NCBI RefSeq assembly: GCF_900103645.1 | Contig: NZ_FNHP01000002.1 | Location: forward strand, 551,265 to 615,264 | Direction of reading: 5' to 3' | DNA from: Oryzisolibacter propanilivorax | GTDB taxonomy: Bacteria > Pseudomonadota > Gammaproteobacteria > Burkholderiales > Burkholderiaceae_C | DNA: 64,000 nt | Shown here: one piece after another, positions 56,671 through 64,000 of the stretch | How the letters are laid out: each line of letters opens with the position of its first letter | Numbering within the stretch: the first letter of the stretch is position 1 | Program-made: the position numbers and the translations under genes | The notes under the pieces: model-generated | The model's input: the letters and a program-made list of their open reading frames with translations, nothing else | Told to the model about the DNA's origin: nothing | The model's database searches: none

Positions 56671-57312
56671 ATGAATGCCCAGACCGAGCGCCTGCAGTTC
56701 TCCGGCGCCGCCGGCGCCATCGAGGCGCTGCGCGACAGCCCGGCGCCCGACGCCACGCCGCGCGGCACGGCCGTCATTGCGCACCCGCACCCGCTGTTCG
56801 GCGGCACCATGGACAACAAGGTGGTGCAGACCCTGGCGCGCGCCTGCGTGGCCTGCGGCTTCACAGCGCTGCGCTTCAACTTCCGCGGCGTGGGCGCCAG
56901 CGCCGGCGTGCACGACGAGGGGCGCGGCGAGCTGGACGACCTGCTGGCGCTGGTCGAGCAGGCGGCACCCGAAGGCCCGCTGGTGCTGGCCGGCTTTTCC
57001 TTCGGCGCCTTCGTCACCAGCCATGCGCTGGCCCGGCTGTGGGACGGCGGGCGCATCGAGCGCGCCATCCTGGTCGGCACGGCCGCCAGCCGCTTCGAGG
57101 TGGCGCCGCTGCCGCCCGAGGCGCACCTGGCCACGCTGGTGGTGCACGGCGAGCACGACGAGACCGTGCCGCTGGCCTCGGTCATGGACTGGGCGCGGCC
57201 GCAGCAACTCCCGGTTACGGTTGTGCCGGGGGGCGGCCATTTCTTTCACGGACAATTGCCGCTGCTGAAAAACCTCGCCATGCGCCATCTGCAGCCGCCG
57301 GCACTGTCCTGA
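56671..57312 (+). CDS. alpha/beta hydrolase
   Basis: A 213-residue alpha/beta hydrolase of the short YfhR/acyl-esterase-like group. HPHPLFGGTMDNKVVQTLAR is the oxyanion-side motif, the nucleophile serine is in LAGFSFGAFVTS (GxSxG), and the acid and histidine are in VHGEHDETVP and VPGGGHFFHG. A substrate cannot be named. The AGGAG before its ATG comes from the end of dispersed-repeat copy 12. Confidence 0.9.
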   Translation: MNAQTERLQFSGAAGAIEALRDSPAPDATPRGTAVIAHPHPLFGGTMDNKVVQTLARACVACGFTALRFNFRGVGASAGVHDEGRGELDDLLALVEQAAPEGPLVLAGFSFGAFVTSHALARLWDGGRIERAILVGTAASRFEVAPLPPEAHLATLVVHGEHDETVPLASVMDWARPQQLPVTVVPGGGHFFHGQLPLLKNLAMRHLQPPALS

Positions 57313-57399
57313 CGCGCTGCCTGCCGGCCACGCCGCCGGCGCGCACTTCGGCGGCCTCCCGCCTTCCGATCCTTGTTGCCCTCCTTCCTGTTGCCCGCG

Positions 57400-58563
57400 A
57401 TGCCCTCCGTTCTGTCCCTGCTGCGAAACCTTGCCTGCGCCCTTGCCCTCGCTCCTGCCCTGCTGTGGGCGCAGGTGCCCCAGCCGCCCGAGATCGCCGC
57501 GCGCAACTACCTGCTGGTGGACGTGACAGCTGGCCAGGTGCTGGCCGGCAAGGACATCGACGCGCCGGTGGAGCAGGCCTCGCTGACCAAGCTGATGACC
57601 GGCTACCTGGTGTTCGATGCGCTGCGCGCCAAGAAGATCACGCTGGAGCAGCGCGTGCCGGTGAGCGAGCGTGCCTGGAAGATGCCCGGCTCGCGCATGT
57701 TCATCGACCCGAAGATGCAGGTGCCGATCGACGACCTGCTCAAGGGCATGATCGTGCAGTCCGGCAACGACGCCACCATGGCGCTGGCCGAGGCCGTGGG
57801 CGGCACCGCCGAGAACTTCGTGCGCCTGATGAACGAGCAGGCCAAAGCCTTCGGCATGAAGGGCACGCAGTACAAGAATCCGGAAGGCCTGACCGAGCCC
57901 GGCCACACCACCACCGCGCGCGACCTGGCGACCCTGTCGACGCGGCTGATCCAGGACTTTCCGGAATACCTGCACTACTACTCCACCAAGCAGTACCGCT
58001 ACGAGGGCACGCCGAAGTCCAACAGCAACAACCGCAATACGCTGCTGTTCCGCGACCCGACGGTGGACGGCCTGAAGACCGGCCACACGGCCGCGGCGGG
58101 CTACTGCCTGGTGTCCACCGCCAAGCGCGACTTCCCGCAGGTCGGCCAGCGCCGGCTGCTGTCCATCGTGCTGGGCACCGCCAGCGAGAATGCCCGCGCC
58201 AACGAAAGCCAGAAGCTGCTGAACTGGGGCTACACCGCGTTCGACGCCGTGAAACTGTTCGACGCCGGCCAGCCGGCCGCGACGCCGGCGATCTGGAAGG
58301 GCACGCAGAACACCCTGAAGATCGGCCGCCCCGAGGCCATCGTCGTCACCGTGCCGTCGGGCAGTGCCGGCAAGCTTTCGACCACCGTGGTGCGCCAGGA
58401 CCCGCTGATCGCGCCCTTCACCCAGGGCCAGTCGGTGGGCACGCTGAAGGTGACGCTGGGCGAGCAACAGGTCGCCGAGGTGCCGCTGGTGGCACTGGAG
58501 AGCGTTGGCGAGGCCGGCTTCTTCGGCCGCGCCTGGGACGCGCTGCGCCTGTGGATCAAGTGA
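57400..58563 (+). CDS. dacA: D-alanyl-D-alanine carboxypeptidase (PBP5/6 type)
   Basis: A 387-residue low-molecular-weight PBP that trims the terminal D-alanine from peptidoglycan pentapeptides. A signal peptide (cleavage near AQVPQPP, about residue 25) is followed by the transpeptidase-fold domain with S61-L-T-K64, S121-G-N123 and K226-T-G228, a C-terminal beta domain (about 280-365) and a final amphipathic helix (FGRAWDALRLWIK) that anchors it to the membrane. The ATG at 57400 is preferred to an upstream TTG at 57373. Confidence 0.96.
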   Translation: MPSVLSLLRNLACALALAPALLWAQVPQPPEIAARNYLLVDVTAGQVLAGKDIDAPVEQASLTKLMTGYLVFDALRAKKITLEQRVPVSERAWKMPGSRMFIDPKMQVPIDDLLKGMIVQSGNDATMALAEAVGGTAENFVRLMNEQAKAFGMKGTQYKNPEGLTEPGHTTTARDLATLSTRLIQDFPEYLHYYSTKQYRYEGTPKSNSNNRNTLLFRDPTVDGLKTGHTAAAGYCLVSTAKRDFPQVGQRRLLSIVLGTASENARANESQKLLNWGYTAFDAVKLFDAGQPAATPAIWKGTQNTLKIGRPEAIVVTVPSGSAGKLSTTVVRQDPLIAPFTQGQSVGTLKVTLGEQQVAEVPLVALESVGEAGFFGRAWDALRLWIK

Positions 58564-58656
58564 CGTGATCCGGCGCACCTGACCCGGTCGCGCGGGGTGG
58601 GGCTGCGGCACAATGGGCGGGCGCCCCTTCGCCCGTCAAGCCCACACCCATCCGCC

Positions 58657-60354
58657 ATGAACGCCTGCGCCCCCGCCTGGTTCGAGGCCCTCGGCCGGAT
58701 GCTGGACGCCTTGCAGGTCGGCATGTGCCTGTTCGACGAAGGCGATTGCACCCAGGCCTGGAACCAGAGTTTCCTGCGCTTGTTTCCCGAGCACCGCGCG
58801 CAGATCCACCGGGGCGAGCCCTATGCCGAGAACCTGCGGCGCTTCTACCGGGCGCGGCTGGAAGGCGCGGAGCTGGCCAACCTGGAGCGCTACGTGCAGG
58901 CCGGCATCGAACGCCACCAGCAGCAGTTCCATCCCTACGATTTCCTGCACCGCGGCGAACGCATCACCGTGGCTTCGCTGCCGCTGGCCGGCCTGGGGCG
59001 GCTGCGGTTGTGGCGCATCCTGGCCCCGCCGGCGCCCGAGCGCGCGCCCGAGCCGCGCATCGACGCCGCCGCGCTGCTGGACCGGGCGCCCAGCGGGCTG
59101 GTACTGAGCGACGACCAGGGCCGCATCACCTGGGCCAACGACCCCTTTGCCATGCTCTACGGCCTGGCCGACGCGCAGGCGGCGCTGGGCCGCACGCTGC
59201 CCGAGTTGTTCCTCGACGTCTGGATGCGCGAAGGCGCGGAGCTGGCGGCGCAGCACGCCGACGAGGCCGCCATGCTGCAGGAGATCATGCTGTTCACCGG
59301 CTCGCCCTTCGAGCTGCAGCTGCCGGGCGGGCGCCAGCTGCGCGTGCTGAGCCGCAGCGGCGCGACTGGCGGCGCGCAGTTGTACGCGCACCTGGATGTC
59401 ACCGAGCTGCAGCGCCAGCGCGAGCGCCTGGCGCAGGCCGAGCGCAACGCGCGTATCCATGCTGATACCGCGCTGCGTGAATCGGCCTTGCTGCAGGCCG
59501 TGCTGCACGGCATGCAGCAGGGCATCGCCATGGTCAGCGCCGAAGGACGCGTCGACTATCACAACCAGCGCCTGCTGCAGTTGCTGGACCTGGCGCCGGA
59601 GTACCTGCAGGGCCGGCCCTGGCAGGACGACGTGGTGCGGCTGCTGCGCGAGGGCGGCGACTGGGAGGCGCTGTCGCCCGAGGCGCTGGCGCAGCTGTCC
59701 GGCTGGCCGCCGGAGAACGCGCCGGGGATCGTCTGCCTGGCGTTGCGCCAGCGCAGCAGCGGCCGGGTGCTGGAGGTGGGCAGCGTGCAGGTGCCGGGTG
59801 GCGGCGTGCTGCACACCGTGAACGATGTGACCGAGCGGCATGCGCACCAGCAGCACATCGAGCACATGGCCAGCCACGACGGTCTGACCGGCCTGCTCAA
59901 CCGGGGCCGCTTCCTGGAGCTGCTGGCCGCCGAGATCGCGCTGGCGCAGCGCTCCGGCGCCCGCCTGGGGGTGCTGTATGTCGATCTGGACGGCTTCAAG
60001 CCGATCAACGACGTGCATGGCCACGCCGCGGGCGATGAAGTGCTGCGCCAGGCGGCGCAGGTGCTGCAGTCGCTGGCACGCGAGAGCGACTTCGTCGCGC
60101 GCCTGGGCGGCGACGAGTTCGCGGTGCTGCAGCGCGGCATCCACCAGCCGCACGAGGCGCAGGCCCTGGCCGTGCGCGCCGCTGCGGCGTTGGCGCAGCC
60201 GGTGGCCACTGCCGGTGCCGCGGTGGCCGTGGGCGCCTCCATCGGCGTGGCGCTGTACCCGGAAGATGGCGCCGATCCGCAGGCCCTGCTGGCGGCGGCC
60301 GACCAGGCCATGTACCGCGCCAAGGCCCGGGCCCGCCCCCGCCCCTTGTCCTGA
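58657..60354 (+). CDS. PAS-GGDEF diguanylate cyclase
   Basis: A 565-residue cytoplasmic protein with three PAS-like segments (about 10-130, 145-260 and 285-400) and a C-terminal GGDEF domain. The active site is G484-G-D-E-F488 and the inhibitory I-site R475-E-S-D478 lies five residues before it, so an active, product-inhibited cyclic-di-GMP synthase is likely. A coiled coil ([17 protein letters not shown]) joins the second and third PAS. No EAL domain or membrane helix. The signal sensed is unknown. The promoter of the str operon lies partly inside its last codons. Confidence 0.93.
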   Translation: MNACAPAWFEALGRMLDALQVGMCLFDEGDCTQAWNQSFLRLFPEHRAQIHRGEPYAENLRRFYRARLEGAELANLERYVQAGIERHQQQFHPYDFLHRGERITVASLPLAGLGRLRLWRILAPPAPERAPEPRIDAAALLDRAPSGLVLSDDQGRITWANDPFAMLYGLADAQAALGRTLPELFLDVWMREGAELAAQHADEAAMLQEIMLFTGSPFELQLPGGRQLRVLSRSGATGGAQLYAHLDVTELQRQRERLAQAERNARIHADTALRESALLQAVLHGMQQGIAMVSAEGRVDYHNQRLLQLLDLAPEYLQGRPWQDDVVRLLREGGDWEALSPEALAQLSGWPPENAPGIVCLALRQRSSGRVLEVGSVQVPGGGVLHTVNDVTERHAHQQHIEHMASHDGLTGLLNRGRFLELLAAEIALAQRSGARLGVLYVDLDGFKPINDVHGHAAGDEVLRQAAQVLQSLARESDFVARLGGDEFAVLQRGIHQPHEAQALAVRAAAALAQPVATAGAAVAVGASIGVALYPEDGADPQALLAAADQAMYRAKARARPRPLS

Positions 60355-60374
60355 AATCCTTCAGCGGCTACACT
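60346..60374 (+). promoter_or_regulatory. str operon promoter
   Basis: TTGTCC (60346-60351), a 17-bp spacer and TACACT (60369-60374) are a good sigma-70 promoter. The leader of about 95 nt starts with an inverted repeat TTCGGA/TCCGAA (60384-60400), which might serve in stability or control. The -35 box overlaps the end of the GGDEF gene. Confidence 0.65.
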
Positions 60375-60475
60375 TGCGGGCTTTTCGGAAATTTTCCGAA
60401 GGGAATGACGTTTTCGCAAACGGCGCAGCGGAGGTTTGTCCGCACGCCCTTTTCACGTTTAGGGACGAGTATTTA

Positions 60476-60853
60476 ATGCCAACCATCAACCAACTCGTGC
60501 GCCAGGGGCGCACGGTCGAAGTGGTGAAATCCAAAAGCCCGGCCATGGAGAACTGCCCCCAGCGCCGCGGCGTGTGCACCCGTGTGTACACCACCACCCC
60601 CAAGAAGCCCAACTCGGCGCTGCGCAAGGTCGCCAAGGTGCGTCTGACCAACGGCTTCGAAGTCATCTCCTACATCGGCGGCGAAGGCCACAACCTGCAA
60701 GAGCACAGCGTGGTGCTGGTGCGCGGCGGCCGTGTGAAGGACCTTCCCGGCGTGCGCTACCACATCGTGCGCGGCTCCCTGGACCTGCAGGGCGTGAAGG
60801 ACCGCAAGCAGTCGCGCTCCAAGTACGGCGCGAAGAAGCCCAAGGCCAAGTAA
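60476..60853 (+). CDS. rpsL: 30S ribosomal protein S12
   Basis: A 125-residue ribosomal protein S12 of the decoding site. [19 protein letters not shown] is unchanged at lysine 43, and [14 protein letters not shown] is also wild type, so no streptomycin-resistance change is visible. It heads the str operon rpsL-rpsG-fusA-tuf. Confidence 0.99.
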   Translation: MPTINQLVRQGRTVEVVKSKSPAMENCPQRRGVCTRVYTTTPKKPNSALRKVAKVRLTNGFEVISYIGGEGHNLQEHSVVLVRGGRVKDLPGVRYHIVRGSLDLQGVKDRKQSRSKYGAKKPKAK

Positions 60854-61017
60854 GCCCGGCTGTCGCCGAGCCAATTCGGTGCTGCCTGCCGCGTGGCGCG
60901 GTGTGCGGCGTAGTGACCCTGAACGCAGGTGTTCTGCGCGGGTCGAGTAAGTGAGGGTCCCAATGGCTCTCGCGGTACCTGAGATGGTGCCAACTGAAGC
61001 AAAGATTGAGGTAAGAA

Positions 61018-61491
61018 ATGCCACGTCGTCGCGAAGTCCCCAAACGTGAAATCCTGCCGGACCCGAAATTCGGCAATGTCGAGCTGTCCAAGTTCATGAA
61101 CGTCATCATGGAAGGCGGCAAGAAGGCAGTTGCAGAGCGCATCATCTACGGCGCCCTGGAGCTGATCGAGAAGAAGCAGCCCGAGAAGGACCCCCTGGAG
61201 GTGTTCCTGACGGCCATCAACAACATCAAGCCGATGGTCGAGGTGAAGTCCCGCCGCGTGGGCGGTGCCAACTACCAGGTGCCGGTCGAAGTGCGCCCGG
61301 TGCGTCGCCTGGCCCTGTCCATGCGCTGGCTCAAGGACGCTGCCCGCAAGCGCGGCGAGAAGTCCATGGCGCTGCGCCTGGCCAACGAGCTGATGGAGGC
61401 CAACGAAGGCCGTGGCGGCGCCATGAAGCGCCGTGACGAGGTGCACCGCATGGCCGAAGCCAACAAGGCCTTCAGCCACTTCCGCTTCTAA
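61018..61491 (+). CDS. rpsG: 30S ribosomal protein S7
   Basis: A 157-residue ribosomal protein S7, which nucleates assembly of the 30S head. The N-terminal [18 protein letters not shown] and the [16 protein letters not shown] motif are diagnostic. The start is preceded by GAGGTAAGAA. The 164-bp gap after rpsL is longer than usual for these genes. In other bacteria S7 regulates this operon by binding mRNA here, and the same may be true. Confidence 0.99.
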   Translation: MPRRREVPKREILPDPKFGNVELSKFMNVIMEGGKKAVAERIIYGALELIEKKQPEKDPLEVFLTAINNIKPMVEVKSRRVGGANYQVPVEVRPVRRLALSMRWLKDAARKRGEKSMALRLANELMEANEGRGGAMKRRDEVHRMAEANKAFSHFRF

Positions 61492-61513
61492 GCCAGCCCT
61501 CCCTCCTCGCATT

Positions 61514-61555
61514 CCGGGAGCCCGGCCCGTCGATTTCGGCGTGTCGGGCTCCCGG
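61514..61555 (+). promoter_or_regulatory. stem-loop between rpsG and fusA
   Basis: CCGGGAGCCCG (61514-61524) and CGGGCTCCCGG (61545-61555) form a perfect 11-bp stem with a 20-nt loop. No T-run follows, so it is not a terminator. It may protect or tune the fusA mRNA or act in autogenous control. Confidence 0.6.
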
Positions 61556-61576
61556 CGTTAACGAAAGACCATCACC

Positions 61577-63685
61577 ATGGCACGCAAAACCCCCCTCGAG
61601 CGCTACCGCAACATCGGCATCTCGGCCCACATCGACGCCGGCAAGACCACCACGTCCGAGCGCATCCTGTTCTATACCGGCGTGACCCACAAGCTGGGCG
61701 AGGTGCACGAAGGCGCCGCCACGACCGACTGGATGGAGCAGGAGCAGGAGCGCGGCATCACGATCACCTCGTCGGCCGTGACCTGCTTCTGGAAGGGCAT
61801 GGACCTGTCGCGTCCCGAGCACCGCATCAACATCATCGACACCCCCGGCCACGTGGACTTCACCATCGAGGTGGAGCGTTCCATGCGCGTGCTGGACGGC
61901 GCGGTGATGGTCTATTGCGCCGTGGGTGGCGTGCAGCCGCAGTCCGAGACCGTCTGGCGCCAGGCCAACAAGCACAAGGTGCCGCGCCTGGCGTTCGTGA
62001 ACAAGATGGACCGCACCGGCGCCAACTTCTTCAAGGTCGTCGAGCAGATGAAGACGCGCCTGAACGCGCACCCGGTGCCGATCGTGGTGCCGATCGGCGC
62101 CGAGGACAAGTTCCAGGGCGTGGTGGACCTCATCAAGATGAAGGCCATCATCTGGGACGAGGCCTCGCAGGGCATGAAGTTCGAGTACGCCGAGATCCCC
62201 GCCGACCTGGTCGAGACCGCCAACAAGTGGCGCGAGAACATGGTCGAGTCGGCCGCCGAGGCGTCCGAGGAGCTGATGAACAAGTACCTGGAAGACGGTG
62301 ACCTGTCCGAGCAGGACATCATCGCCGGCCTGCGCCAGCGCACCATCGCCACCGAGATTCAGCCCATGCTGTGCGGCTCGGCGTTCAAGAACAAGGGCGT
62401 GCAGCGCATGCTGGACGCGGTGCTGGACTTCCTGCCGGCGCCTACCGACATTCCCGACGTGGTTGGCACCGACCCGGACGACGAAGAGAAGAAGCTGACC
62501 CGCAAGGCCGACGACAACGAGAAGTTCTCGGCCCTGGCGTTCAAGCTGATGACCGACCCGTTCGTCGGCCAGCTGACCTTCGTGCGCGTCTATTCGGGCG
62601 TCCTGTCCAAGGGTGACACCGTCTACAACGCCGTCAAGGGCAAGAAGGAGCGCATCGGCCGTATCGTGCAGATGCACGCCAACGAGCGCCAGGAGATCGA
62701 CGAAATCCGCGCCGGTGACATCGCCGCCTGCGTGGGCCTGAAGGAAGTGACCACCGGCGACACGCTGTGCGACCTGGATGCGCACATCATGCTCGAGAAG
62801 ATGGTCTTCCCCGAGCCGGTGATCGCCCAGGCCGTCGAGCCCAAGACCAAGGCCGACCAGGAAAAGATGGGCATCGCCCTGTCGCGCCTGGCTTCGGAAG
62901 ACCCGTCGTTCCGCGTGCGTACCGATGAGGAATCGGGCCAGACCATCATCGCCGGCATGGGCGAGCTGCACCTGGACATCATCGTCGACCGCATGAAGCG
63001 CGAGTTCAACGTCGAGGCCAACGTCGGCAAGCCCCAGGTGGCCTACCGCGAAACCGTCCGCAACACCGTCAAGGATGTGGACGGCAAGTTCGTGCGCCAG
63101 TCGGGCGGCAAGGGCCAGTACGGCCACGTGGTGTTCCGCCTGGAGCCCAACGAGCCGGGCAAGGGCTTCGAGTTCCTGGACGAGATCAAGGGCGGCGTGG
63201 TGCCGCGCGAGTACATCCCCGCAGTGCAAAAGGGCGTGGAAGAAGCCCTGACCTCGGGCGTGCTGGCCGGCTACCCGGTGGTGGACGTGAAGGTCGCGCT
63301 CACTTTCGGCTCCTACCACGACGTGGACTCGTCCGAGCAGGCGTTCAAGATGGCCGCCATCTTCGGCTTCAAGGAAGCTGCCAAGAAGGCTAACCCCGTC
63401 ATCCTCGAGCCGATGATGGCCGTGGAAGTCGAGACGCCTGAGGACTATGCCGGCACGGTGATGGGCGACCTGTCCAGCCGCCGCGGCATGGTGCAGGGCA
63501 TGGACGACATGGTCGGTGGCGGCAAGGCCATCAAGGCCGAGGTGCCGCTGTCCGAGATGTTCGGCTACGCCACGCAGCTGCGCTCGATGACGCAGGGCCG
63601 CGCGACCTACACGATGGAGTTCAAGCACTACGCCGAGGCTCCGAGGAACGTCGCCGAGGCCATCATGGCCGCGCGCGCCAAGTAA
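61577..63685 (+). CDS. fusA: elongation factor G
   Basis: A 702-residue EF-G, the GTPase that drives ribosomal translocation. G1 motif [10 protein letters not shown]2 region [10 protein letters not shown]3 DTPGHVDF, G4 NKMD, then domains II-V with the family-typical AMDGAVMVY-like [18 protein letters not shown]. It is the third gene of the str operon. A long antisense frame runs through it, but that is a GC-frame shadow. Confidence 0.99.
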   Translation: MARKTPLERYRNIGISAHIDAGKTTTSERILFYTGVTHKLGEVHEGAATTDWMEQEQERGITITSSAVTCFWKGMDLSRPEHRINIIDTPGHVDFTIEVERSMRVLDGAVMVYCAVGGVQPQSETVWRQANKHKVPRLAFVNKMDRTGANFFKVVEQMKTRLNAHPVPIVVPIGAEDKFQGVVDLIKMKAIIWDEASQGMKFEYAEIPADLVETANKWRENMVESAAEASEELMNKYLEDGDLSEQDIIAGLRQRTIATEIQPMLCGSAFKNKGVQRMLDAVLDFLPAPTDIPDVVGTDPDDEEKKLTRKADDNEKFSALAFKLMTDPFVGQLTFVRVYSGVLSKGDTVYNAVKGKKERIGRIVQMHANERQEIDEIRAGDIAACVGLKEVTTGDTLCDLDAHIMLEKMVFPEPVIAQAVEPKTKADQEKMGIALSRLASEDPSFRVRTDEESGQTIIAGMGELHLDIIVDRMKREFNVEANVGKPQVAYRETVRNTVKDVDGKFVRQSGGKGQYGHVVFRLEPNEPGKGFEFLDEIKGGVVPREYIPAVQKGVEEALTSGVLAGYPVVDVKVALTFGSYHDVDSSEQAFKMAAIFGFKEAAKKANPVILEPMMAVEVETPEDYAGTVMGDLSSRRGMVQGMDDMVGGGKAIKAEVPLSEMFGYATQLRSMTQGRATYTMEFKHYAEAPRNVAEAIMAARAK

Positions 63686-63695
63686 CTGTCAAGGA

Positions 63696-63729
63696 CCGAC
63701 CCCGCCCTGAGGATACAGGGCGGGGTCGG
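63696..63729 (+). terminator. strong hairpin after fusA
   Basis: CCGACCCCGCCCTG and CAGGGCGGGGTCGG make a perfect 14-bp stem with a 6-nt loop (AGGATA), followed by ATACTTTG. The U-rich tail is weak, so it may pause or partly terminate transcription between fusA and tuf rather than end it. Confidence 0.7.
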
Positions 63730-63737
63730 ATACTTTG

Positions 63738-63798
63738 ATATGAAAGTGGCTCCAGCCCTGATGCATTAAGGGGCTGAAGCTATTTTTTCAGTAGCATT
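63738..63798 (-). repeat. dispersed TAGCTGC palindrome, copy 13
   Basis: Minus strand: GCTACTGAAAAAATAGCTTC, then AGCCCCTT-loop-AGGGCTGGAGCCAC and TTCATATC. It lies in the 222-bp spacer between fusA and tuf, next to the strong hairpin. Confidence 0.88.
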
Positions 63799-63901
63799 TT
63801 CCTGTCTGCGATCCGGTGCCGCCCCGTTGTCCTGTGCGGGGCGAGCCAGCAACCGGATGCAGACGTTAAACCCTCACACAGGCAACGCTCTTTTGGAGTA
63901 A

Positions 63902-64000
<99 letters not shown>

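Noticed and set aside
61472..63628. 718-codon open frame antisense to fusA
   Set aside because: The sense frame is unmistakable EF-G. The antisense frame is a GC-rich shadow with a composition of H, L, V, D and G only and no domain.

Overview
The window is GC-rich (about 70 percent by eye), densely coded DNA from a betaproteobacterium, most likely family Comamonadaceae (Acidovorax/Alicycliphilus-like). The evidence is the gene content and order (gatCAB facing mreBCD-mrdA; hemB facing hemJ; rpsL-rpsG-fusA-tuf), the Mg-type HemB without zinc cysteines, and short intergenic repeats of the kind common in that family. Genus and species cannot be fixed from the sequence alone. No rRNA, tRNA or CRISPR array was seen.

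Layout. 0-7 kb: a small lipoprotein, radA, ilvE, a zinc-finger protein, then an unusual 827-aa fusion of an O-antigen-ligase-like membrane protein with a GT4 glycosyltransferase, coupled to an unknown 250-aa protein. 7-10 kb: a LysR regulator with nitronate monooxygenase, divergent from a YbfB-type MFS transporter. 10.2-13.1 kb: the one clearly accessory patch, with two broken IS5-family transposases next to an AT-rich gene for an exported protein of unknown function. 13-19.9 kb: a TcyP-like symporter, a two-component system coupled to a MOSC protein, AmpG and an AraC regulator. 20-29 kb: a DMT exporter, an M48 protease, a metallo-hydrolase, xthA and pyrE with overlapping divergent starts, and gatCAB. 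29-34 kb: the rod-shape cluster mreBCD-mrdA. 34-41 kb: an amino-acid ABC transporter downstream of arginase and a TauE-like exporter, a candidate sRNA, and a GMC oxidoreductase. 41.5-45.2 kb: a complete MCE-type lipid-transport operon. 45-53 kb: CsbD, a cysteine-repeat exported protein, a hemerythrin, MarC, a dienelactone hydrolase, a MarR-EmrA-EmrB efflux operon and a CorA-like transporter. 53-60 kb: hemB and hemJ (two haem-synthesis steps), VanZ, a ferredoxin, an alpha/beta hydrolase, a PBP5-like carboxypeptidase and a PAS-GGDEF cyclase. 60-64 kb: the str operon, cut within tuf.

The most striking non-genic signal is a dispersed 45-65 bp imperfect palindrome with core TAGCTGC-x-GCCCTT...AAGGGCTGGAG. 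It is present in at least 13 copies, in both orientations, about one per 5 kb. Several copies supply the stop codon of the adjacent gene. One lies inside the coding sequence of the MCE-operon lipoprotein and appears to encode most of its signal peptide. Other regulatory signals worth attention are a hairpin-rich leader ending in an intrinsic terminator just before hemJ, tandem 11-bp-period repeats before the two-component operon, a strong promoter/operator before the marR gene, and several genes whose -10 box sits 7-9 nt before the start codon, suggesting leaderless mRNAs.
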